Source: Trileptium ribeirensis (lineage: Eukaryota > Nematoda > Enoplea > Enoplida > Thoracostomopsidae). From it: a stretch of 64,000 bases of DNA. Made by a program: the position numbers and the translations under genes. Positions 1 through 11,199 of this stretch are shown piece by piece. The stretch covers positions 1 to 64,000 of the forward strand of contig JASANE010024941.1 in assembly GCA_030248225.1 (NCBI GenBank), given 5' to 3'. Below the pieces are notes generated by a model that saw nothing but the letters and a program-made list of their open reading frames with translations, was not told the origin of the DNA and made no database searches. The first letter of the stretch is position 1. Each line of letters opens with the position of its first letter.

Positions 1-1643
1 TTTGCTATTTTGGATATCTTGGTGAGTGTAGATGAGGGTACCAGAGAGCCGCTACAGCAGACTGTAAGCCTAAGATGAAGGACAAGTACAAACTGCACAT
101 AGTAGCTCATAAAATTTCTGAAAAAAAGTGCAAATTCTGTGGCATCTGAAGTTTGCTGTTTGAATATAGAAAACTCCATGACAGTATGGCATGGCAAAAG
201 GTATCATCTTAAAAAAATAGTCTATCGTCCGAGGTTTTATGATATATCGTTAAAATTTTTTGTTCAGACTATGACAGTAGTCCAGAAAGAAATATATAAC
301 TAGCCAATTGAAACTACAACAAACATTTTTTGTTATTCTAACCGTTTGAAAACTGCTGAAAATGATATGAAATTTATTCTATATGGACTTCAGATCCCCA
401 AACCATCGTATGTAACGCGTCGAAAATCTACATAAGATCTGGGGGGCTGCTTCGGTACTCGGTAATCTCCCCCCCCCCCCCCCCCCCGTACCCCCCCGAA
501 GCGACGAAAATAGGCCGCAAAAACCTGGTAAAAAAACAAAACCCCGAAAAAAGTTTTGAATGATTTGATTAATTTTTTATTGCATCGTACATCACACTCG
601 ACTTCCATTTCCGAATCAAAAAATATAAAAGTATTACTGTTACAAAAGATTCCCCCTATTTTATAACGCGACAAATTGTAATGTTTTGGAATAAAAAATT
701 TTCCATTTTCCAATTTGACTTACTAGGCTGAGTGGCTCTCAGCACGCGGGAATTCCCCCCCGGTCGCACCGGTCCATATTAAACTATCCCTCCCAACCGG
801 TGGGCAATGGTTTGCATCGGTCCCTGGTTCCCAGGGACCGCTAACCACTGGATTTTCCGAAACAGTTTGCAAACAATAGTTTAACATGGACCGGTGCAAA
901 CCATTCCCCAATTCCGCGTGCTGCGACCACTCAGCCTAGTAAGGAGGAGAGGAAAATGAAGTTTTGTTGCCAAAACATACAATTTGTCGCGTTATTATAT
1001 ACGGAAAATCAATTGTAACAGTAATACTTTTATATTTTTGATTCGAGAAATGGAAGTCGAGTGTGATGTACGATGCAATAAAAAATTAATCAAATCATTG
1101 GAATTTTTTTTCGGGGTTTTGTTAAATATCAGGTTTTTTCGGCGGTATTTTTGGTCGCTTCGGGGTTTTTCAGGGTTTTTTTTGGGGCTGCGATTACCCA
1201 GTACCAAAGCATCAAGAATGATCTTATGTAGATTTTCGACGCGTTACATACGATGGTTTGGTTTTGTAAAGTCCATATAGAATAATTTCATATCATTTTA
1301 GTAGTTTTCGAACGGTGTATCACAAAAAAAGTTTGTTTATCTTCAATTGGCTAGTTATATATTTCTTTCTGGACTATGTCATAGTCTGAACAAAAAAATT
1401 TAACGATATATCATAAAACCTCGGACAATAGGTTTTGTTTTTAAGATGATACCTTTTGCCATGCCATACTGGCAGACTTGTATATTCAAACAGCAAACTT
1501 CAGATGCCACAGATTTGCACTTTTTTCAGAAATTATATAAGCTATATATGCAGTTTGTACTTTACCAGCATCTTAGGCTTACAGTCTGCTGTAGCGGCTC
1601 TCTGGTACCCTCATCTACGGTCACAAGATATCCAAAATAGCAA
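1..1643. repeat. Giant foldback palindrome (inverted repeat, about 0.8 kb per arm)
   Basis: The first bases of the window reappear as reverse complement at about 1623-1643, and matching blocks run inward through both arms. Examples are the CAGCAAACTTCAGATGCC block near 1491 with its mirror near 155, and ACTAGGCTGAGTGG at 722 with its mirror ending at 940. The arms meet at CGGTCCCTGG / CCAGGGACCG around 819-841, so there is almost no spacer. The arms differ by many substitutions and short indels, including a poly-C tract at 471-487 in the left arm only. This argues against a recent assembly chimera. The left end is cut by the window start. Short open frames in both arms are mirror images of each other and are not taken as genes. 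A half copy lies at 48700-49110. Confidence 0.85.
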
Positions 1644-3560
1644 AAAATTTCCGGTTTATTTGAATGAATTAGCTATTTAAATTGAAAAGGCGCCCGATCG
1701 GCTTTCTGGTTTAAGCCTATTTTGCTAAAAGACTATTTACTAAAGTAGAATTAATCTTCGACTTAGTGCATACCTGCACCACAAATATTAGTGCAAAAGC
1801 ATCTTGTACAAAGCAAACTGTTTATTTATACCACAAATCCTTAATACATCATAAAACAAAGTTGTAGTAGTAGTAAATGGTTAAGTCTAGCATACACCCT
1901 GCAGTTTAAATAAAAGTTCAATATTTTAGGATATGGTTTTCCATATCAGGATAATCAGAATTATATATAACTATATATAGTTAAAAAAATACAATATATC
2001 ACACAATATTGCCCATATATTCGAATATGGTAACCCTAATTCCGGCACATACTTAACATCTACGCGTTGTTGAGTTATACCGTTTTCAGAAGTTTGCTCG
2101 CCGCTTTTTTGGCTAACTGTCGTGCCTAATTAAAAACAAAGCATACCCTTGGGTAACCTAACTTCTCAAGTACTCAATAAAGAACGATCTAATCCTTCAA
2201 ACGGTTCAAACGCTATGACCCAATAACCTAGTTGCCCATCACTCATGTACGACTGATCAAAAGTTTTTGTGACGGAGCACCAACAGCAACAGGAAGAGAC
2301 ATAAAACATATTTGACCCTTCCTCATGGAATTCAGGGTAAAACCTGCCCCGAATGACATCCATATCGGCAGAGTACCATCGAAACCTTGGTGAACAAATA
2401 CAAGCAAATTTTAAAGCTACAGCAACTAACAAAATTAACCGTTCCTTACCAGTGCCAATTATTAACATTAGTTGCATCCGGTCTTTCTTCAACTATCCAC
2501 CTCGGATCTCCTTTCCCCCATAAAGCCATGAACTTGTTCTTTGCTATATCATATAATAGTGACTATATATTATTCACTATGGTGATACGAACTAACTATT
2601 ATATACTGGTATATAAAATGTAATAAATTATTACTATCGTATCGATGTACTCCCAGCGACGACGTCATGAGTTTAAGAAGCATGTACACAGGTGTCCGTA
2701 ACTGGACAAATATTTTTCTATCATTGCAAAGTTTATCTCATTAACAAGTCGACACGAATTTTTTCATTTGCCGCATAATGGCATGAATTGTACTCCTGCA
2801 TTTGTGTGCGTTGCTACGATTAATTGCTCAAACGCTAACAAAGCTCAAAGAATTCAGAGCTTTGTGATTTTGGACACATGTGGTCTTACATTTTTAGTTG
2901 TGAAATTTTATCAAACGCTGTATGCGCGGCACGAGCTAGGAGTGAAACATGCTTACACCAACCGCCATGTCATACTACGAGGAAATCGTCTTACAATACT
3001 TTGATGGATCATTTTTGTATAATTGATCCAAACAATTTTCGGTGTAATCGGTAACAATTAACAACCAATGGTTTATTACATTAATATAAGTTTATACAAA
3101 ATCAATACGTACAACCAGAAATAAGGAGTATGACATGCCAGTAATTTGTTCGCTTCCATAGCGTTAATATCTTAATAAATTTATAATACTAATAATACGG
3201 CATTTATAAAGCGCCCTATAGAGCGCTGGATACGATAAATACGATAATTTTTGACAGTATGAAGGTAGAACCTGCGGAAACAGAAACGTCTTTAACTTGA
3301 GCGAGACAAAAATTATTTTTGATACACCGATTAAGCAATCATCGTGGTTACCATTTGGGGATATCGTGCTGCTTGATTACCCTTGTGCAACGGATACCTG
3401 TTGTACGTGCCTAGAGGCATAACTCACCGTTTGTCGGTAGGTGTAACATATTTTCGGTAAACCGAGTAGTCCCGTCTATGCCCCCGTGGCCTATCACTTG
3501 ATGACTCGTTCGCCATAACGTGCCCAAATGCACGCTTTATTATAAAATTATTATAACAAA
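1644..3560. other. No supported gene
   Basis: AT-rich sequence with only short open frames. A 108-codon frame at 2166-2492 on the minus strand has no recognisable domain and is within chance expectation for this composition. No repeat shared with the rest of the window was noticed. Confidence 0.5.
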
Positions 3561-3570
3561 ATTTTACAAC

Positions 3571-3600
3571 GTTTATAAATCTCGCCGGCACAGTTCGTAG
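3571..3600 (+). promoter_or_regulatory. Possible TATA box and initiator upstream of a candidate first exon
   Basis: TATAAAT at about 3571-3577 is followed about 20 and 35 bases later by CAGTT motifs that resemble initiator elements. An ATG with A at -3 and G at +4 lies at 3623. The spacing is plausible for a TATA promoter, but the motifs are short and the region is AT-rich. A trans-splice acceptor (AAGTCCAG just before the ATG) is an alternative reading. Confidence 0.25.
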
Positions 3601-3622
3601 AATAAGTCCAGTTAGTTGTACT

Positions 3623-3734
3623 ATGGCCGCGCCTTTCTCAAATAAGAGAATTCAGGCCAGCAACAGTATGGACAGTCGGCGAGCTGCCCGTAACGCACAC
3701 ACAGGCACCGCTGTGATTATAGGTCAGCCTATAG
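3623..3734 (+). CDS. Candidate first coding exon, product unknown
   Basis: An ATG in a good start context opens 37 codons and is closed by a strong splice donor, G|GTAAGT at 3734/3735, leaving phase 1. The peptide starts MAAPFSNKRIQ and is rich in Ser, Arg and Ala; I recognise no domain. Its base composition is richer in GC than the flanking DNA. A possible continuation is the acceptor before 5626 (ATGTTTCAG), which would add about 19 residues before a stop, but nothing supports that join beyond phase. It may be a real host 5' exon, part of an old element, or chance. Confidence 0.3.
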
Positions 3735-4030
3735 GTAAGTGTTAGCAACGATATGACTTTACGAGTGTCTATCAGATCATATAGTTATATTTGTATTTTG
3801 ATATCAGAGATTAATCACTAAACCATTCAATTATCGGTTCATAGTCTCCGAAATACATAACGTATAAAAATCTATGCGGTAGACAAATAAAACTGAAACA
3901 ACCACTAGAACTCGACTGGCGATGAACAATAAAAAACACAATTTCTGTCAATCAACTTAATATACAAATTAGCTTTGATTGACAGTAAGCAAAGTAAGAT
4001 TTTATAATCATAAGCAATAATAATATATAC

Positions 4031-5080
4031 CTAGTATATCTCAATCGAGGGCCAAGCGTAGCGAGCGTGGCTTCATTTTCAAGTTATCATTTTGTTTAGT
4101 GACTTGTAAAAGGCTGTGTTTACTGTATATTCCACCGTAAAACGTTTTAAACCCCAAACCCATTGAAAATCCCAAAACCTTGTCGACGCTAAACCCATTG
4201 ATAAGATAACAACTGATAAAGCGTCAAATATTTGTCCGGGCCTCTAGATAACCAAACCATCACATTCAGCCTACCGGAAAACCTACATCAACAATTCTTG
4301 ATGACCTGTACGCAATACGTAACCAAACAACTGAAGACAAACTATGTTTTACAAATCGGGTTCTTTGAATTTAAATGCATTGAAAAACATTGAGAAGTCA
4401 CGAAATATGCAGGCTGGACTATATATAACCAAATCAATGTATTCATTCTTCAGAAACACCTATATATTGACCATTCCTGATGCCGTACACGCAATACATA
4501 ATTAGGCATTTGAAACCGCAATTACATTCTGGAATTCGGGTTAATGAACTGTAAAACCCTTGAAACCCAATGAAAATGCATAATATAAGGAAATTGGACT
4601 TCCGATAGTAAAACCGTCGTATTCAGCATGCTTGATAACTTAATAGCCACTCACTGTAAGGAAAAACAAGCAATAACGCGATAAAATTTGAAAAAGGCAA
4701 AGGGTAGACAAACCATATTCGGGCCCACAGCGGCCCAGGGAGTGGTCCCACAAAAGTACAGTAAACAAAGTTGTAGATCTTGATGTTCTGAGTCTCCATT
4801 TTTCGATGCTAAGCCTGTGCCGCGAGATACGGACAGCGATACACTGGTACCCGTAAGAATGCTTAAAAACTTATATTTGCCATTTCGACCCAGAAGATAG
4901 GGTCAGAGATGTTCATGTTCACTTAAAAGGCACATCGCTTTCATTTTTGCTATTGAATAAGACAAATTAGTCGTAATGCGTCCATCAGAAAATGAGTTAT
5001 GAGTGACAGCAAAAACAAAAGAATAAATTTTCACGATTTTCCCCCTACCGTCCTGAGTGGAAAGTCTGCACGCTCCGTTT
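4031..5080 (-). mobile_element. Helitron-like non-autonomous element, copy A (oldest)
   Basis: This copy aligns in the same order with 47272-48140 and partly with 28596-29210. Shared blocks are the CTAG-next-to-hairpin end, CCTACCGGAAAACCTA, CGGGC(C/T)CACAGCGGCCCAG, ACAAAGTTGTAG and the closing GAGCG/CTCCG motif. Read on the minus strand, the left boundary is a short hairpin, a few bases, then CTAG, which is the layout of a Helitron 3' end. No Rep/helicase coding sequence is present. The copies are strongly diverged, so this one is old. Confidence 0.55.
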
Positions 5081-5939
5081 CAATATTGACGAGTAAACGT
5101 AATAAATTACAAAAAGTGATGGAGGCAAGTTGGGGGTGATTTTAAAATATACATATAATTAACAAATTAATTATCTTGTTAGCATATGGCTACGTTTTAG
5201 AGTTTCAGAAATGTCATATTCATGATCAGCGACATCGAGTACCCCTATGTTATATTTTAAAAGATCTAAAGGGTAGGGTTATTTTCCTTATGACGGCTAT
5301 CGGTTATTAAATAGGGGCGGGAATCGTTACCAGAAGATGTGGCGTTCGAGGTGTAGCCAGTAGTATGCCAACAAAGGTAGTGGTCCTATATTTTATTGAC
5401 ACATGCTTCTTTATTGAGTAACTTGGCCCAACTAACGCTACTGCGTGTCTAATTCGAGTTGCTCCAATTAATTACAATAAGAAGCCAACAAAACCAGTAT
5501 TAGAATGTTTATTCGCAGTTAGTAACAAATAAACAAAGCACTATTCTTTACCACTGTGATTAATTTGAGCCACAATAGGTACCAGTATTTACACCTGATT
5601 ATATCTCAATATTTCCTATGTTTCAGCTAATCGCTTCCTGACTACGCCACTATCTTTTTCAGACAAATTCTTACTCCACATCTAATTATCAACTCAGGTA
5701 GTTGAGCACACTATTATAGACTAATGTTTATGGTTAGGTTAACGCCTGAATATACTTTTTCCTCTTATGAGGTTTGCACGTAGGCCTACGGACGTCTGAC
5801 CTCGCACATTTAATTACCTTAACCTCGACATTAGAATTACACTAAACAGTCCTTAAAGCCAACAATATCCGGACGGCTTACTGAAGGATATTGCAACTGT
5901 ATTAAGCTCTTGTGAGTTGGCACGTAGACTTCTGGAGGG
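5081..5939. other. No supported gene
   Basis: No coding sequence was seen. About 5750-5890 shares loose blocks (TTTAATTACCTTA, TCCGGACGGCT) with 11360-11455, so part of it may be a fragment of the untranslated leader of a LINE family present downstream. Confidence 0.4.
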
Positions 5940-7150
5940 CTAGATTAGATTAGATTAGACTTGAGTAACGGTGTGATAGTTTGCACAGGTCCAATAGTAG
6001 GACCCTTTGCATCACCGTGTTCTAATTCTTATAAACCTAGATCAAACCTCTGAGTTGCAACGCAAAAACCTATATATTAATTTACTCAAACACATAGTCC
6101 TACCATTAGTAACTGCTAGTTATTGAGCACCTAAGAACCTTTGCCTAGCTTCACTCCATTTTTTACATCTGAAAACAAAGTGTTGAGACGTTTCAGCTTC
6201 CTGACGAGAGTATTCGCAGAGACTACTTTCTCTCAGTTTCATAACCTTAAGATGGGCATTTAAAAGATTATGCCCAGTTAAAACATGTATAGCAATCCGC
6301 AGTCTATCTTTGCTAAGCTTCCATAAGAAGCGAGATCTGCTATAATTGACTTCAGGAAAATAATCCTTGTCTGCCTGCAATTTATTCCCCTCTCCACCGT
6401 CTAGCCTGTTGTCCAAACAGAGAACGCACCAGCGAAGTCTTCACAATAGAAGAGGAAACTGGAACACAAGGTTCCGGCCCAGACACATTCAATAAAGCAT
6501 CTTTCTTTGCAAGGCTGTCAGCAATTTCATTACCTCTAATGCCTGAGTGTCCCTTGACCCACGACAAACAGAGCACATTTTCGGCACCTAGTCTATTTAA
6601 TTTCGTATGGCATTCAAGAACAGTGGCTGACGACACTACCGGCTTATCCAGAGCCTTAAGTGCAGCCTGGCTGTCACTGAAAATCCTAATATTCCTTCCC
6701 CTAGTACCTTGTTCCACGAGATGTTCGGCACATCTACAAATTGCAACAATTTCTGCCTGGAAAATCGTTGCCTTGGACCCTAGTGCGAAGTGTAATCTAT
6801 GTGTATTATCAATAACGGCTCCAGCCCATGCTCTAACTCTACAATCTATGTCCATGAGTGAACCATCAGTATAGCACACAAGATCGCCATCTGACAGGGT
6901 TCCCTCATGTCTTACACACCATTTCCTATTCCAACTGAAAAATCTTAAAATTCTGTCCGTTGGCATTACTACAGTATCACATATGCCTCGGGCAAATCTT
7001 TGCAACCTATAATATCCACTACCCTCGCACTGAGCAAACCATAGCCCAGTGGTTCTCAGGTGGTAGTAGCTTTCAACTACCAGTTGATCAATAACGAGAT
7101 CATTAGGTCTAAACGTAACGTACCTGAACCGCCAATGGTTCAACGTGTCG
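5940..7150 (-). mobile_element. 5'-truncated non-LTR retrotransposon (RNase H-bearing LINE)
   Basis: A minus-strand fragment holding only the C-terminal part of a LINE polymerase followed by a short 3' region. On its sense strand it ends in a (TCTAA)n-like tail, seen on the plus strand as GATTA repeats at 5940-5960. Short tandem tails are usual for I/R1/LOA-type LINEs. The reverse transcriptase and endonuclease are missing: the 5' side stops where another LINE ends at about 7155. Confidence 0.7.
6120..7143 (-). pseudogene. LINE polymerase C-terminus: RNase H domain and zinc knuckle, frameshifted
   Basis: Two overlapping minus-strand frames (7143-6382 and 6416-6120) make one protein region broken by a frameshift at about 6400. 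The first holds an RNase H1 fold with its acidic residues in order: the Asp of CYTDGS, the Glu of FQAEI, the Asp of IFSDSQAA and the Asp of GNEIADSLAK. KGHSGIRGNE is the usual last motif. The second frame has Cys/His residues (SSLCEYSRQE, SQHFVFRC) spaced like the C-terminal knuckle of I-clade LINEs. The knuckle lacks its second Cys, so the copy is decayed. RNase H in a LINE removes RNA from the cDNA hybrid during target-primed insertion. The domain and family calls are firm; the exact clade is not. Confidence 0.8.
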
Positions 7151-7269
7151 TTGATTTGGATTTTATTTTTGGGAATAGATCACCATTGGCAAGCCGAAAT
7201 AAATCGGCCATTTGCATCGTTGTACAAATAGTGAATCTGAAGAAAAAAAAGCGGGCGGCACACACGGAT

Positions 7270-10200
7270 TCATGGATGTGGTAATGCTGTCGAGTTGTAG
7301 AGGTGTTGCTTGAAAGTGTTTATGGATGGTGCCCCAACTACCGAGGAATTTAGTTTATTCCATAGTTGCACTGCTCGGTATCCAAAACAATGTAAGGCAC
7401 AGTTTCGCTTTGGTCGCAGACGAGACTTAAGATGGACGTAATTTCGTCTTCTGCGCTGTTCGGGATGATCAATTATAAAGTAACGTGTGAGAGGGATATC
7501 AACGGTTTGATTTAACATACGGTATATCATTAACATATCGTTTCGCTGCCGTCTAGTTTGCAATGTATTCAATGATAGGGCGCTCAGTCTGTCGTCGTAA
7601 GGCAAATTTGCTATAGGATGGAGCAATTTGGTGGCTTTTCTTTGAACCGATTCGATAATAGCAATGTCTCTAACTGTGCTTGGTGACCACGCGCATATGG
7701 AATACTCCAAAATTGGCCTAATAAGAGTTTTGTGAAGCATTAGAAGGGAATGATTGTTGAGATGCGAAAAACATTTACGAATAATATTCACCATCTGATG
7801 ACCTCGTTTTGCGACCAGAGCGACGGCATGAGGTCATTTGAGATAGTTACCCCTAGGTCGTGTTGAGTTGGAATGTTTGGTATTGGTGAGCCATTTATTA
7901 TATACGTGTGTTGTGGATTGTTAGCTCCGAAGTGAAGACAGGCGAACTTTCCGGCATTAAAGTCCATATTATTTATGCGGCACCAGTTAAATATGTTATC
8001 TATATCATTTTGCATGTCAAAGATGTCAAACGATTGAAGTGAATGTGATGAATGAAGACGGCGACACAGTTTAGTATCATCAGCAAAAGAGTATAGCTTT
8101 GAGGTAACCACTAAGTCGATATCATTAATGTAATAGAGAAATAACGTTGGCCCTAGAACTGTACCTTGCGGTACACCGCTTGTTACAGGAAGATAACAGC
8201 TTTGAGAACAATTGGCTATTACACATTGCTTGCGATTTTGAAGAAAAGATGTTATCCAAGACAGCAATGGATTTGAAATACCACAATGTTGTAATTTAGA
8301 CATTAAAGTTTGATGGCCTACTAGATCAAAAGCTTTACGGAAGTCTAGGTAAACTATATCTGCACTGTCACCGTCGTTTATCACATGTGTCAGCCAATCA
8401 ATATAGTCAGTTAACTGCAATTCACAAGATCTGCCTTTTCGGAAGCCAAACTGTGTTGCGGATAATATATCGTTTGATTTGGCAAACTCGAGAAGTTTCG
8501 TTGAAATTATTTTTTCAAGAACCTTACAAGTCGCTGAAGTGAGACTGATTGGTCGAAAATTTGATGGCTTTGTTTTGCTGCCGGCTTTGTGTATTGCTGT
8601 GACGTTTGCTATGAGCCAGTCAGTGGGTGTAAAACTGGAACGAATACATTGGTTGAATAAATTAGATAAATGAAGCGAAAGTGTCTCAGCACATTCGCAC
8701 AATACGAAATTGGGGATCTTGTCAGGCCCAGGACTTGATGATCTATTTAGGCTTTTAAGGACAGACTTGACAACCGCTGGAGTGATATCTACATTCGCTA
8801 GCAGCGGTGATGCACAAGCGGTTGTGGTGCGTGGACTGTTTATTATTTCAGATCGGAAAACGGAATGAAAGTGACGATTGAATATTTCGGCAACTTCGTA
8901 CGACTCGGTTGCTAATGACCCTTCCAAACGTTCCACAGGACCGAGCGGAACTTTAGGCGAATTTCAGCGACTGCGATTTACATAGTTCCAAAAAGATTTT
9001 TTGTCAGATTTAACGTTGAGTGTCAGTTTGCGTTCGTATGAGTATTTGGCATTTTTTGTAGTTGTCATACCCAACCCTGATGTAGCTGCGTACTGAGCTT
9101 CATTTGCAGGTGTTCTATGTCTTTGCAGGTGGTGCACGGCGGTGCGTTGAGCTGCCAATGCACGTAGAGAAGCACGATCTGCCCATACTGGTTTCTGTCG
9201 TTTAGATATGCTTACTAAAGGTACATAGCGTCGAATACATTCATGCAGGCAACACTTTATTCTTTCCCAAGTGTTGGCTGGATTGTCGAAATCGGTCGTT
9301 TGTAGGTTGTTGTGAATGTAAGTGTTAAATCTTGACCAGTCTGTGCGTTCGTAACGGGGTCGCGGCGGAAGGAAGTATTCGTGGGCATACGGTTCACAAT
9401 TAATGGTAAAGGTAAGTGATAAATTATCACTAGTATCAATACCTGGTGATATTTTAATACCATCAATTAAGTTACGGTCGTTGCTGAAAACCAAATCAAG
9501 AAGATTTTGTTGTCTAGTAGCATCGACGACGTGTTGTGAAAGCCCAAGATCAGTAATCATGTCCATGAATGTATCGTTTGATGGTGGCCACTGGTTAGTA
9601 AGCCAATTTATTTCAGGTTGATTAAAGTCGCCAACTATTACGAGGTATTTATAACTTAATCCGGCGAAGTGTCGTATAGTGTTGTATAAGTCGATATCGC
9701 TTTGGTCAGTATTCGAATGGCCCCGATAGGCACAAGCTAATAATAGCGCGTTGTTTCTCCGCATTTTTATGCAGCAAAAAATAATATCTTCGTATACAAC
9801 AGTTTGGTCAGTGCTAGGTTGGAAAGGGTGATATTTGTCTAAGACTAGCACTGCAACGCCTCCACCGCGCTTAGAGGCACGGTATGATTGAAAAATAGTG
9901 TAACCAGGGACTGAAAGGATGTGGGCAATGTCTTCCCGTACCCAGGTTTCCGTGAGCATTACCACATCCGGCATATCAAAATTATGTAGCATAACTTGCA
10001 AAACATCTAACTTATTCATTATACTTCGGCAATTGAAATACAAACACCTGATACTATATAGTGAACTGTTCTTTATACGATATGAAACATTGTGATTTGA
10101 TAAAATATTTGGGGTTTGAAAAACGGAAGAACTAGACGAGCTAACATAACAAGAAGTAGGTTTAAGAGAATCATTACAAATGTTAGGTAAAACATTAGCA

Positions 10201-10291
10201 TTAGTGGTTGATAAAAGAGTTAAATCACAACGTAAATCTGGATCAGTAATACAATTTGAAGTGGCACTTGTGATTATAGTAACTATATCAA
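7270..10291 (-). pseudogene. LINE ORF2: AP endonuclease plus reverse transcriptase (one stop, one frameshift)
   Basis: From about 10043 an AP-endonuclease domain is seen (NCRSIMNK, LTETW, VGDFNQPEINW, and SDN in place of the catalytic SDH). A TGA at 8964-8966 interrupts the frame, which resumes in the same phase. The reverse transcriptase follows with YLDFRKAFD (motif A), SGVPQGTVLGP (motif B) and FADDTK (the catalytic Asp pair). A frameshift near 7790 separates the C-terminal region (HKTLIRPILEYSICAWSP; FGYRAVQLWNKL), which is typical of CR1/L2 elements. Upstream of 10043 the frame has no ATG but stays open to the ORF1 stop, in the -1 phase, so ORF2 may be made by a frameshift or reinitiation. 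The altered SDN and the two breaks suggest this copy is now inactive. Confidence 0.82.
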
Positions 10292-11170
10292 TTACTGAAG
10301 ATTGCCGTCCCCCGAAACTGGGACGTGTTTTATAGTTGCTTTTGTGTTCACACGGTGGCTTGAAGTTTCAGACACTCGATTATCACCCAAGTTGGATACA
10401 GTCCGGCGATTATCTGGAACAATTTTATTGTTCCTGATTCTAACTCTCTTCCCTTCGTTTAGTTGATGTTTAAGTTCAGCTACTAAAGAGTTGTGTTGTT
10501 TCTGCTGGATGTACGCCATATCTGGTTTCATGTAGCACTGAGCGAACTCAGGAATATTGTCTATTTTCCTACTAAGCGAAAGTAACGTATTTCGAGCTTG
10601 CTTGATGGCTAGTTCGATTTTTAATGGTCGTATTTTATCGGTGGCCGTTTTCCCAAAACGAAACATTTTAACTGGTTTAATATTAATAGCCTCCAATTTA
10701 GCAAAAAGTCTTGTTACCATTTGTTCGTCATCGTTTGTAGTACCTGCCTCCTTCAATGCAAATAATATCAGACAATTTTCACGGCGTTGCCGTTCAGTAA
10801 TTTCATCAGTGGTTGCCTGAACAGCGTTTTCGTTTGATTGTGGTGCTTTTTCGATGATACTGACGCGTTTTTCCAGATCATCATATTTCTTGCTCAGTTC
10901 AACAACACTTAACATTACATTGCTTGCTACACGTTTGCAATTGCAACAAAACCAGTAAACTTGCCTGTCAGGTTTTGTGAATTCCTTGTAAACAGCTTGA
11001 GACAAAGTGGTGCAGGTGAGATGACACAGACCTTTACAACATCTACAGGATAAGTACGAGTCATTAATTGTGAAGTTGATGGTGCCGGTAGGGCAATTGG
11101 AACCGATGCATACAGCTGAAGTTTCATCAGTGTTGTGTTCAGACGTTGAAGCGCGAGTATTATATACCAT
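10292..11170 (-). CDS. LINE ORF1 protein with PHD-like zinc finger and coiled coil
   Basis: The 292-residue frame is intact from ATG to TAA. Residues 21-80 carry a Cys/His-rich finger (C21, C26, C42, C44/45, C49, H50, C53, C75/76, C78) close to the C4HC3 pattern of PHD fingers, which CR1-like ORF1 proteins are known to carry. Residues about 85-110 look like a coiled coil (ELSKKYDDLEKRVSIIEKA). Residues 127-240 are basic with the RRENCLILFALKE and KIRPLKIEL motifs common in LINE ORF1 RNA-binding regions. The expected role is binding the element RNA as a multimer and chaperoning nucleic acid during insertion. It precedes ORF2 on the same strand, and its stop lies inside the open ORF2 frame. Confidence 0.8.
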   Translation of the reverse strand: MVYNTRASTSEHNTDETSAVCIGSNCPTGTINFTINDSYLSCRCCKGLCHLTCTTLSQAVYKEFTKPDRQVYWFCCNCKRVASNVMLSVVELSKKYDDLEKRVSIIEKAPQSNENAVQATTDEITERQRRENCLILFALKEAGTTNDDEQMVTRLFAKLEAINIKPVKMFRFGKTATDKIRPLKIELAIKQARNTLLSLSRKIDNIPEFAQCYMKPDMAYIQQKQHNSLVAELKHQLNEGKRVRIRNNKIVPDNRRTVSNLGDNRVSETSSHRVNTKATIKHVPVSGDGNLQ

Positions 11171-11199
11171 TTTCGATGTGGTAAAATAAATTCACAATT

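Noticed and set aside
2166..2492. 108-codon open frame on the minus strand
   Set aside because: No domain, Cys-rich odd composition; a frame of this length is expected by chance in 64 kb of this base composition.
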